From: a virus | IMG/VR virus record: IMGVR_UViG_3300046327_000057 | Span: 1-25,036 of that record | Strand: one strand, 5' to 3' | Length of the DNA stretch: 25,036 nucleotides | Part shown: positions 6,690 to 14,107 of the stretch, piece by piece | How positions within the stretch are numbered: position 1 is the stretch's first letter | Layout: the number at the start of each line of letters is the position of its first letter | The notes under the pieces: model-generated | Databases searched by the model: none | Seen by the model: the letters and a program-made list of their open reading frames with translations, nothing else | What the model was told of the DNA's origin: nothing | Position numbers and translations under genes: made by a program

Positions 6690-6811
6690 TATTCGTAGAA
6701 ATATTCGTTATCTTCCGCTCTAGCAATGGTATCAAGAATTACATATAGAGCTACTACGCCAATTCCTGTTAATGTTGCAAATCCGGCAAAAAGTTTAATT
6801 AAAAGCTTCAT
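6689..6811 (-). CDS. 40-residue single-pass membrane microprotein
   Basis: Translation from ATG 6811 gives MKLLIKLFAGFATLTGIGVV followed by ALYVILDTIARAEDNEYFYE. There are two N-terminal lysines, one hydrophobic segment of about 20 residues (7-26) and an acidic, tyrosine-rich tail. The start overlaps the recA stop as ATGA, and the stop overlaps the glycosyltransferase start as TAATG, so it is exactly fitted between two real genes, which strongly supports translation. The topology resembles small phage membrane effectors (holin-like, superinfection-exclusion or enzyme-anchoring peptides), but no family is recognised. It might recruit the downstream glycosyltransferase to the membrane; this is speculation. 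Confidence 0.7.
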   Translation of the reverse strand: MKLLIKLFAGFATLTGIGVVALYVILDTIARAEDNEYFYE

Positions 6812-7722
6812 CCTAATATTTTAGCATTAATATCTTCGATTTGCTTATCGGTAAGGCTAATCTTGCCCATTCCATTCCACTTTTCTTCTTCATAGAAGAA
6901 CCAAGCGCCTCTGCGTTCAATGATATTCATCTCAATTGCAATATCAAGCATTTCACGATACTTATCAATAGATGCTTCCTGAGGGAGAACGTAGTATTCA
7001 CCCTTAGTGCCAATACTTGCAACCTGCTTAGTCTTCTCAATTGTCCAAGCAACCTTTTGGGAAGTAATCATATTGCGATCATCTCTCTCCATTTCCTTGG
7101 AAGATTGGGAAAGGAATAACTTAATGATATTATGCATGTTATGGAATACAGAGTTACCAATCTTAGCTTTTGTAACTGCATACATACCGCTCAAGTCCAT
7201 TGTCTGGTGAGCAATGAAAATCATGATGTTTCTCTCTTTATGGAGGTAGTTCACCAACTGCTGAAGAAGAGCGCCCTGTGAGCGAGCGAGCAAACCAATT
7301 GCCTTGCTTCCCTCAGGCTTATCATATGCCTCTTGTCTAATGATATTAGAAAGAGAGTCAAACAAGAAGATATGCTTTTCTTCCTGATGATTAAGGTATG
7401 GATGAAGATGCTTCAAGATATCTTCAACAACCGTTGACTGGATAACAACAATGTCATCTACATTGATACCGCACTTAGCAGCATATTCTTCATTAAAAGA
7501 ATACTCTGAGTCAACGATAACCGGCCTAAATCCTTTTGATTGTGCTTCAGCAATGATTCTGAAACAGATGGTTGACTTACCTACGGATGGGTTACCCCAA
7601 AACAAGTGAGTAGCACCTGTGTTTAATCCTCCACCAAGAGCTCGGTTAAGACCAACACTTGGAGTTTCAATAACCTCATGCACAGGCATAAGGTCGCCTT
7701 TTCTTTTATCTACTATTAACAT
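6808..7722 (-). CDS. recA: RecA/UvsX-like strand-exchange recombinase
   Basis: 304-residue RecA-fold ATPase. Walker A is GNPSVGKST (43-51), the catalytic Glu equivalent lies in VDSEYSF (E73, compare DAEHALD of RecA), and Walker B is HIFLFDSLS with D122. The L2-adjacent strand appears as IMIFIAHQT. After the core (to about 215) come a short C-terminal region with ASIGTKGEYYVLP and a winged-helix-like IERRGAWFFYEEEKW segment comparable to the RecA C-terminal domain end. Shorter than bacterial RecA (about 350) and typical of phage RecA/Sak4-like proteins. Good Shine-Dalgarno AAAGGA is 5 nt before the ATG. Likely drives homologous recombination and repair together with the phage nucleases downstream. 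Confidence 0.85.
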   Translation of the reverse strand: MLIVDKRKGDLMPVHEVIETPSVGLNRALGGGLNTGATHLFWGNPSVGKSTICFRIIAEAQSKGFRPVIVDSEYSFNEEYAAKCGINVDDIVVIQSTVVEDILKHLHPYLNHQEEKHIFLFDSLSNIIRQEAYDKPEGSKAIGLLARSQGALLQQLVNYLHKERNIMIFIAHQTMDLSGMYAVTKAKIGNSVFHNMHNIIKLFLSQSSKEMERDDRNMITSQKVAWTIEKTKQVASIGTKGEYYVLPQEASIDKYREMLDIAIEMNIIERRGAWFFYEEEKWNGMGKISLTDKQIEDINAKILG

Positions 7723-7733
7723 TTGGTTCCTTT

Positions 7734-8387
7734 CTAAACTTCACCAATAAATATCATTCTACCAGGGTTTGGCAGATTAATTGCTTTAACATTCTTATAT
7801 CCGGCATCTTTCATCATGCCCTTCATCGCCAACTCATTAAAACCCCAGAAATTCGTTGGGTCATGATTTAATTCATCACTCACATAATAACGAACTGCTG
7901 GCACAGAGATATCAAGAAGGTCAACGACTGTTTCAAAAATTACAACACCTTTAGACAACTCTTTAGCAATCTCAATGTATTGGATTGGGTTCTTGGCATG
8001 ATATAAGACACCAAGCATTAATACAATATCAAACTTGCCCAAGTCTTTTGATGGCAAATCTTCTACATAAGAATGTAGTTTTTCTACTTTTGACTTCAAG
8101 TGCTTATGTGCAAAATCAAAAGCAGCATCAGTAATACTTGGCTCATCCCAAACAAAACGATCTGAGGCAACAACCTTCTTTGCATTTCTCTTTTCGCACT
8201 CAAATGAATAGAATCCATCCCAGCATCCAACATCAAGAACTGTTTTCCCAGTCAAGTCTTTTGGTAAGTCCATCAATTCAAGAGTTATATTTGAGTCTTG
8301 GTTTTGCCCAGGAGTTACTTCATCACCAATGGGGACTCTATGCCACCATTTGATTGACTCCATTATTTCTTTATCTTTTTCTAACAT
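7734..8387 (-). CDS. CmoB-like class I SAM-dependent methyltransferase
   Basis: 217 residues. Begins with a helix and WWHRVPIGDEVTPG, the signature approach sequence of the CmoB/DUF1698 group, then motif I VLDVGCWDGFYSFECEKRNA (about 49-68), motif II VVASDRF, motif IV FDIVLMLGVLYHAKNP and the post-motif strand GVVIFETVVD. CmoB-type enzymes act on wobble uridine in tRNA, but this phage version lacks the large N-terminal domain, and related short proteins sit in glycan and natural-product clusters, so the substrate is open. Its ATG forms TAATG with the gene above, and recA follows 11 nt after its stop. It is one of three consecutive methyltransferase-like genes. Confidence 0.82.
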   Translation of the reverse strand: MLEKDKEIMESIKWWHRVPIGDEVTPGQNQDSNITLELMDLPKDLTGKTVLDVGCWDGFYSFECEKRNAKKVVASDRFVWDEPSITDAAFDFAHKHLKSKVEKLHSYVEDLPSKDLGKFDIVLMLGVLYHAKNPIQYIEIAKELSKGVVIFETVVDLLDISVPAVRYYVSDELNHDPTNFWGFNELAMKGMMKDAGYKNVKAINLPNPGRMIFIGEV

Positions 8388-8881
8388 TATTTTCTTTCTA
8401 GTATTGCTAATCTTCTCTTTGTATGAGGTACAAAACCGGGGGTTTGTATATCACAAAATTCAAAGTCCATAGTTGTTGTTATCTTCTTATCAGTTGTCCC
8501 AATTATTTCGCTAAACTGTAAAATGCTTGGCCCATGCTCTATTGAGTGCTCTATGATAACAATCTTTGCTCCTCTGACAAGGGTTAAGAAGGAGTTCCAT
8601 TCACTCTCATCACCTTCAATTTCTAAACCAAGAGCCATTACTCCGTAGTTATTGCTATTCAATAAATCAGAATGTTCATTAACCCATTCTTTTACAGTTC
8701 CATGATAGGAGCCTGGAATTGTCTTTAGAGGGTCAATTGGTATAACCCAATCATTACTCTTGATTGATGTCTTATAAGCTCCAATGTCAATTACAAAATC
8801 CAATGTATGGTCTAGATAATATTCACAAATGTGATGACGGAGTTTATATTCTTTTGATACAAGATATTCCCATCTATCCAT
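8387..8881 (-). CDS. Putative degenerate SAM-methyltransferase-fold protein
   Basis: 164 residues from ATG 8881, which overlaps the preceding stop as TAATG; an in-frame start at 8920 would overlap more and is not favoured. Not confidently assigned. The strand/helix order resembles a class I methyltransferase: FVIDIGAY (motif I-like, but without the GxGxG glycines), VIPIDPLK (motif II-like acidic end of strand 2), GVMALGLEIEG, AKIVIIEHSIEHG, and a closing RRLAILER hairpin strand. The weak motif I suggests either an unusual cofactor site or a non-catalytic partner for the flanking methyltransferases. Its tight coupling on both sides argues that the three gene products act together. Confidence 0.6.
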   Translation of the reverse strand: MDRWEYLVSKEYKLRHHICEYYLDHTLDFVIDIGAYKTSIKSNDWVIPIDPLKTIPGSYHGTVKEWVNEHSDLLNSNNYGVMALGLEIEGDESEWNSFLTLVRGAKIVIIEHSIEHGPSILQFSEIIGTTDKKITTTMDFEFCDIQTPGFVPHTKRRLAILERK

Positions 8882-9474
8882 TACATACCAACCTTTGGCA
8901 TAATCAATGCCGTACCGCACCCAATTGGGAAATTAACGATATCGTGTCCATTATCTCTAGCCCAATCTACTGAAGCATGATAAGAGCCAATCGGAGGATG
9001 ATCTCCATCTGATGGGTTAAAGGTATCGTGTACCGTAATCGCCCATTTATTACCATTCATTCTAGTGCCATAGTTAGACAAGTCCTTGTAGATTTGGTCA
9101 TACGAATGGTCAGCATCAACATGTAAGTAATCAATATTATTAAATAAATCTACTGCATCATCCGTTAAAGATTTAATACGAACAATCTCTGGATAATCGT
9201 TAATACCGCCTTCGTAGTTTGGTCTACCCCAAGGGCCGATATCAGCATCAACAAGGGAGATATTAATTTCATAGATACTTCCTTCAGATATTAAGTCTTG
9301 TTGTGCCTTATACATCATCTTAGGGACAAAGCCAGCACCAGATCCAAGACATACACATCGTGACGCTTTTAGCACATATGGCAATCCATAATAGAAGAAG
9401 CCCATACCGGGGTTACTTCCTTCAGCGCCATGTGACTCCGACCATTTTGTAGTGGCAATGATTTCATCAAACAT
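8881..9474 (-). CDS. Class I methyltransferase (Methyltransf_24-like)
   Basis: 197 residues. Motif I is CVCLGSGAGFVPKMM (about 41-55) at the end of a first strand, followed by an acidic strand ISLVDADIG, then YLHVDADHSYDQIYKDLSNY (about 115-134), the characteristic xDADHSYxxxxxDL signature of the Methyltransf_24/cephalosporin-hydroxylase-like group, and the ITVHDTF strand with a His-Asp pair that may bind metal. Such enzymes are O-methyltransferases of sugars and small metabolites, often next to glycosyltransferases. The ATG overlaps the DNA polymerase stop by 8 bp and has AAAGGA 10 nt upstream. Substrate unknown; a glycan or nucleotide-sugar is suggested by the neighbouring glycosyltransferase. 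Confidence 0.78.
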   Translation of the reverse strand: MFDEIIATTKWSESHGAEGSNPGMGFFYYGLPYVLKASRCVCLGSGAGFVPKMMYKAQQDLISEGSIYEINISLVDADIGPWGRPNYEGGINDYPEIVRIKSLTDDAVDLFNNIDYLHVDADHSYDQIYKDLSNYGTRMNGNKWAITVHDTFNPSDGDHPPIGSYHASVDWARDNGHDIVNFPIGCGTALIMPKVGM

Positions 9475-12400
9475 TTTGCGTTAGTCCTTTCATGTCAATA
9501 TACTTCTCAATCGGAATCATCGCTCGCTCGTTTTCAATCTTGTACGAGTCCAATCGTGTGAGAGTTTTCTTGTCCTCAATCTTAGCAAGTTTTGCAGCAT
9601 ACCAAGAGCCCTTTTTGATAATACTTTTCAGTTTCCCAAAGACTCCAGGAAAGACCACAATCTTAAAGATCTGTTTCCCATCCCAGCAATACAGGTTTGC
9701 CATATCCTTACCAGTCTGTGTTGTAAAGAATCTTGTATGGAAGATATACAACAGCGTCTTTTCGTTGTCAGCATCTCCCAACCCCGATGGATACAGCCAC
9801 CCATAGTCATGCTCAAAGCCCTTGGCTCTCAGCTTAATGAACTCATGTAGTGGTGAATCAATATAGTTAAAAGCGTCACTAAATGAGTGAAGCGTTCTGT
9901 CACCAATAAGGGCATAGAGATAGTCTCTGACGGCCACCTCTGTATCACGCTCTGCAAACACCGTAGCCGAGCCTGAGGCATCTTCAAATTCAATACGGAG
10001 GTATTGTGGTGTTTTCTTAGTAGAACGAACGACAGCCTTAACCAGCGTCAATGGAGAGTTAATCTCATGGAAGTTTGCTATATCCTCTACGAATTCATCC
10101 ATCTCATTTCTATCCGAAACAATGGTGATGGGGAATCCTAAGATTGGGAGATAATAACGCTCATGTTCGTATTGCGATTCAAACCCGATTGATTTGAATG
10201 CACCTACCTTTTCTAAGTTTTCTTTGACATTGGATCTTACGGCTCTCTTAGAGCATTTGTTATTGAATTCATCGTAAGAGTTAAATGGTCGCTTAGAGAT
10301 AATCTCATCAATGGCAGTTCTACCGCAAGCTTGTACATTGCTCAAACCAAATCTAATACCTTCTTCTCCATCCTCATGACCGATAGTAAAGTATTCATCT
10401 GACTCATTAATATCAGGAGGCAGAACCTTAACCCCAAGGCGTTGAGCATCCATAAGGTAAGCAGTAATCTTGTCTGTTGAATCCTCGTTGTACAGCAATG
10501 ACCATACGAACTCAAGAGGATAATAAGTCTTTAACCACATTGTCTGATAAGAGAGCATTGAATAAGCAACAGCATGAGACTTGTTAAACATATACAAGGC
10601 TGCTAATTCAAAGTCAGCCCAGATCTTCTCAGCCTTCTCTCTCGTAATGTACTTGTTATTTACGAACTTCTCTTTATACTCATCAAATCCGGCAGCATCA
10701 CGCTTCTTACCAATAATCTTACGAAGCTTGTCAGCCTCTGACCATGTGAAGTCAGCAATGAGCACAGCCATTTGCATAAGTTGTTCCTGAAAGATAACTG
10801 TACCGTATGTCTCACGAAGAATATCTTCTACAATTGGATGAGGATACTTAGGCTTCTTCTCACCCTTTTTGCATTCAATATAAGTTTTACCCTGAGAGAG
10901 CAAAGCACCCGGTCTAACTAGAGCGTTGCTAACAACCAAGTCATTGAAGTTATCAACGCCCATTCGTTCAATGAGATTCCTATAAGCAGCAGCATCAGTT
11001 TGGAATACGCCAACGGTATTACCCTCTGCAATGTTCTTATAGATGAGGCTATCGTTGAGTTCAAGAGATTCTTGAGTAACATCTTTTCCTGTTCTTTCTT
11101 TAATCTTTGCGATACAGTCTTTAATGACTGACACAGTTTTAAGGCCCAATACGTCAATCTTAATTAGACCAACTGCTTCAGCATCTTCCATGTCAAACGC
11201 TGTAACAACCGAACGCACACCTGCGTTGACATCTTTTCTAGATTCTACTGGGCATACATCTGTTAGTGGAATTGATGATACAACCATGCCAGCAGCATGA
11301 ATTCCGGCATTACGAATACGACCTTCTAACTGCTTTGACAACTTAGTTACATCAGGGTACTTTGCTGTAAAGATTTTACCCTTTTCTGAAGTTTCTAATT
11401 CTTCAATTGTCTCAAAGTATGGAGTGATTGCATTAATCTCTTGGAATGGGACTTGATAAACTCTAGACACATCCTTAACAGCAGACTTAGGCTTATATGT
11501 TCCATAAGTCGTAATAGCAGCTACTTTGTCATGACCCCATCTATCACGAAGATAGTTTCTAACCTCACCTCTACGCTTATCTTCAAAGTCTAAGTCAATG
11601 TCGGGATAGTCGTTACGGTCAGGATTGATAAATCGGGCAAAGAGAAGGCTGTACTTAATAGGATCAACCTTAGAAATATCTAAGAGATATGCCAAGATAC
11701 TTCCTCCAACAGAACCACGACCAGTACCACGACCAATGTTATTTTGGTCAGCCCATTTAACCAAATCCCAAACAATTAAGAAGTAATCAGAAAATCCAAG
11801 TTGCTTAATGATTGTAAGTTCTTCTTCTAAGCGTGTCTTGTATTCTTCCCCAAGACCTCTGCTCTGCAATTCAAACTCAGTAATCTCACGAAGGTAATCA
11901 TCAGAGTTGAATAACTTAGAATATTTTGGTAGAAGATTCTTTCTCTTCTCAACTCTTGCCGAGCATTTCTCTGCTACTTCAATTGTATTCTCTAAGAATG
12001 AGACATTGGAATATCCGGCATCCTGAAACCAACTGTAAACGGTATCGGCATCTGCAACATATGGATTAATCTCATCAAATCGCAATGAGCGATTTGGATA
12101 CATCTTATTAATCTTGTCCACAACAGACGCGCTAGGGTCGTTAATGATTGCACTATTTTCTTTAGCCAATCTTTCTTCTGCTGCACCCATACTTGGATAC
12201 TGAGAGACCATAAGCAACACTTCTTCACAACCTCTATCGTCATGAGTTGGGAAGTGACAGTCAGCAGTAGCAACAACCTTTTTCCCAAAGTGCTCAGCAA
12301 GATTAATTAAACCATCATTAATATGCTTGGGGTTCCAAGCCTGCACTTCAAAGTAGAAGTCATCCTTAAAGATTTTAATAAAGCGCTCTGACAATTGCTC

Positions 12401-12862
12401 TGCTCTTGCATAATTCTTATTGTCAATAGCCTTTGAGATAGCACTACCCATACAGCCTGACAATGCAACAATGTCGTCATCTACAAGGCTCTCAAGAAGG
12501 TCAAAATCCATTCTTGGTTTGTAGTAGAAGTTATCTGTCCATCCAGTCCTTGAAGCCTTGAATAACTTTTGAAGGCCTTCATTATTCTTAGCCAAAAGAA
12601 TAAGGTGATATCTCTCATGCTTGCCGTCACCATCTGAACCGATTGATGGAACAAAATATGCTTCAATGCCAAATACAGGCTTCACATTTTGCTTATCACA
12701 AGCGTCTTGAAACTTTAAAACACCGCCCATTGTCCCATGATCGGTGATGGCAGTTGCGTACTGCCCATTACGGCTAGATGTTCTAGCAATCTCTTCCGGA
12801 GTAGACATTCCATCAAGCAATGAATACTCTGAATGGCAATGTAAGTGTACGAAATCAGTCAT
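9467..12862 (-). CDS. dnaE: C-family DNA polymerase III alpha subunit (replicative polymerase)
   Basis: 1131 residues, complete, close to bacterial DnaE (about 1160). N-terminal PHP domain (1-270) keeps all nine candidate metal ligands: H6, H8, D41, H42, E67, H86, C137, D201 and H203. Palm motifs are intact: GRGTGRGSVGGS (377-388), PDIDLDFED with D421 and D423, and the third catalytic aspartate D570 in IKIDVLGLKT. Finger-region sequence VFQTDAAAYRNLIERM and a C-terminal OB-fold region (around LTLVKAVVRSTKKTPQYLRI) follow. The complete PHP site suggests built-in proofreading, as no separate 3'-5' exonuclease is seen. ATG 12862 overlaps the HAD stop by 8 bp. The phage thus carries its own leading polymerase next to helicase and primase genes. 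Confidence 0.97.
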   Translation of the reverse strand: MTDFVHLHCHSEYSLLDGMSTPEEIARTSSRNGQYATAITDHGTMGGVLKFQDACDKQNVKPVFGIEAYFVPSIGSDGDGKHERYHLILLAKNNEGLQKLFKASRTGWTDNFYYKPRMDFDLLESLVDDDIVALSGCMGSAISKAIDNKNYARAEQLSERFIKIFKDDFYFEVQAWNPKHINDGLINLAEHFGKKVVATADCHFPTHDDRGCEEVLLMVSQYPSMGAAEERLAKENSAIINDPSASVVDKINKMYPNRSLRFDEINPYVADADTVYSWFQDAGYSNVSFLENTIEVAEKCSARVEKRKNLLPKYSKLFNSDDYLREITEFELQSRGLGEEYKTRLEEELTIIKQLGFSDYFLIVWDLVKWADQNNIGRGTGRGSVGGSILAYLLDISKVDPIKYSLLFARFINPDRNDYPDIDLDFEDKRRGEVRNYLRDRWGHDKVAAITTYGTYKPKSAVKDVSRVYQVPFQEINAITPYFETIEELETSEKGKIFTAKYPDVTKLSKQLEGRIRNAGIHAAGMVVSSIPLTDVCPVESRKDVNAGVRSVVTAFDMEDAEAVGLIKIDVLGLKTVSVIKDCIAKIKERTGKDVTQESLELNDSLIYKNIAEGNTVGVFQTDAAAYRNLIERMGVDNFNDLVVSNALVRPGALLSQGKTYIECKKGEKKPKYPHPIVEDILRETYGTVIFQEQLMQMAVLIADFTWSEADKLRKIIGKKRDAAGFDEYKEKFVNNKYITREKAEKIWADFELAALYMFNKSHAVAYSMLSYQTMWLKTYYPLEFVWSLLYNEDSTDKITAYLMDAQRLGVKVLPPDINESDEYFTIGHEDGEEGIRFGLSNVQACGRTAIDEIISKRPFNSYDEFNNKCSKRAVRSNVKENLEKVGAFKSIGFESQYEHERYYLPILGFPITIVSDRNEMDEFVEDIANFHEINSPLTLVKAVVRSTKKTPQYLRIEFEDASGSATVFAERDTEVAVRDYLYALIGDRTLHSFSDAFNYIDSPLHEFIKLRAKGFEHDYGWLYPSGLGDADNEKTLLYIFHTRFFTTQTGKDMANLYCWDGKQIFKIVVFPGVFGKLKSIIKKGSWYAAKLAKIEDKKTLTRLDSYKIENERAMIPIEKYIDMKGLTQNV

Positions 12863-13391
12863 CTATCTTCAATTCTAATAGGCTCCCAATTGATGGGAGC
12901 TCTTCCCAATATGGCTCATTGTACCACGCTCTTCTGAGGTAAGCGTTCACGCCTTCATCTAATAAGGTTTTTACTTCATTAGGATTATCCTCAACCATGA
13001 ACAATGGATTAATCTCTTTAATCACATGATGTTTTTCACCCATCTTGCAGAAGATTGGAATCATTGTATTAATCTTCCATTCATCAAGCCATTGCTGAGT
13101 AACGCTCATTGATGCCTCTGCTCTTCTTGCAGTAACGATATAAACATCATATCCTCTGCTAAACCAGTCGTTAACTTGATGCCAAGCATCCTCAAAAGGC
13201 TTAAGGTTTTTCCAGAAAACACTTTTGCCCATCATGTCATTTGATAATTCACAATCATGATGTGTTGTTAACCATTTTGTATAGTCATAGTCATTATTCG
13301 CAAAACCGTATTGATTGACTAAAGACTCTTCTATCGCACTACCAATGTCTGCGATTACGCCATCTAAATCTAATGCTATATTTTTTGTCAT
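12855..13391 (-). CDS. HAD-family 5'(3')-deoxyribonucleotidase-like phosphatase
   Basis: 178 residues. HAD motif I ALDLDGVIAD (D8 nucleophile, D10 acid/base), motif II YIVTARR (T87), a lysine in FCKMGEKHHV (K116 or K120) as motif III, and motif IV FMVEDNPNEV (E134/D135). The cap insertion between motifs I and II (about 15-75) matches the NT5C/deoxyribonucleotidase layout. Expected to dephosphorylate (deoxy)nucleoside monophosphates and so shape the dNTP pool, which fits its place directly before the phage polymerase. Stop and dnaE start overlap by 8 bp. The start has no Shine-Dalgarno; instead a strong hairpin lies 12 nt upstream, which may limit or couple its translation. Confidence 0.83.
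   Translation of the reverse strand: MTKNIALDLDGVIADIGSAIEESLVNQYGFANNDYDYTKWLTTHHDCELSNDMMGKSVFWKNLKPFEDAWHQVNDWFSRGYDVYIVTARRAEASMSVTQQWLDEWKINTMIPIFCKMGEKHHVIKEINPLFMVEDNPNEVKTLLDEGVNAYLRRAWYNEPYWEELPSIGSLLELKIDD
12882..12900 (-). other. RNA hairpin just upstream of the dnaE start
   Basis: On the transcript GCTCCCA and TGGGAGC form a perfect 7-bp stem around a 5-nt loop. The hairpin lies inside the last codons of the HAD gene and ends 19 nt before the dnaE ATG. No U-tract follows, so it is not an intrinsic terminator; it could tune coupling between the two genes or be a chance palindrome in coding sequence. Confidence 0.35.
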
Positions 13392-13403
13392 ATAAATAAG
13401 GAA

Positions 13404-13429
13404 CAGGGGAGGCTTTTACCCCTCCCCTG
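13404..13429 (-). terminator. Strong GC-rich hairpin between SSB and HAD genes (possible leaky terminator)
   Basis: On the transcript CAGGGGAGG and CCTCCCCTG form a perfect 9-bp stem with an 8-nt loop GGTAAAAG, followed by TTCCTTATTTAT. The downstream tract is U-rich but broken by CC, so termination would be partial. The only other gap of this size in the replication block is at 18917-18957. It lies 16 nt after the SSB-like stop and 12 nt before the HAD ATG. A partial terminator or 3' stabiliser would make more SSB than HAD and polymerase, as a phage would need; this dosage role is inference. Confidence 0.55.
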
Positions 13430-13445
13430 CATCACTTTCTGTTAT

Positions 13446-14093
13446 TTACCACTCGTCTTTTGAAATTTCACCTGTGGTGAAAAAACGCTCTTGCTTATCG
13501 TATGGCAATGTCAAATATACATTGTCAAGATCATGCATTGGCAATTCTAAAATATCCTTTGGTGTTTCTGAGACACTCAATGGGATAAGGCTGTAGTTGG
13601 TATCTGAAGCACCTGAGCCTGTACGAGAATACTTATACTCTCTGTCGGTAATGCTACCAAATTCCTTTGCATATTCAATCAAGATTGCACCAATATGGCG
13701 CTGATTAAAAGTTGTGTCAATAATGCGTGGTTCCCAAACTCCTGGCTCAACCTCAACTGCAACATTGATGACTAAGTGAGTCTTAGGCTTCCAAGCCTTA
13801 TCCTTATAAACCTGCTCTGAACCCCAACAACGGAATCCGAACTTCTCAATTCCGGAAGTTGAAGCTGCTCGCCACTTCCAGTTAATTGGGGATGTAATAA
13901 CGGGAACCATAATGCCTGTTCCGAACTTCTCATCAAAGTTCTTAGCATCCTCGGTAAGTTCCTGACGGAAACGAACCTTAATGGATTCTCCTGATTGGAT
14001 AGTTAGATACTTCTTAGTACCAGTCTTGTTTCCACCTTGTGCTGGTGCAACTGTCTTCTCTAACTCTGATAGTGTTTTTACTGATTTAAACAT
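13446..14093 (-). CDS. Putative single-stranded DNA-binding protein
   Basis: 215 residues. A beta-rich OB-like core begins with KYLTIQSGESIKVRFRQEL (28-46), continues with aromatic-rich strands WKWRAAS, FRCWGSEQVY, HLVINVAVEV and then SITDREYKYSRTGSGASDTN, the pattern of phage gp32-like SSBs whose basic and aromatic residues stack on ssDNA. Only one cysteine is present, so the zinc site of T4 gp32 is absent, and the C-terminal tail ISKDEW is only mildly acidic. Very good Shine-Dalgarno GGAAGG 8 nt before ATG, and a hairpin follows the gene, both consistent with abundant expression. Position between primase and polymerase supports the SSB call; family assignment is from pattern, not search. 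Confidence 0.7.
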   Translation of the reverse strand: MFKSVKTLSELEKTVAPAQGGNKTGTKKYLTIQSGESIKVRFRQELTEDAKNFDEKFGTGIMVPVITSPINWKWRAASTSGIEKFGFRCWGSEQVYKDKAWKPKTHLVINVAVEVEPGVWEPRIIDTTFNQRHIGAILIEYAKEFGSITDREYKYSRTGSGASDTNYSLIPLSVSETPKDILELPMHDLDNVYLTLPYDKQERFFTTGEISKDEW

Positions 14094-14107
14094 TGTTTAT
14101 ACCTTCC

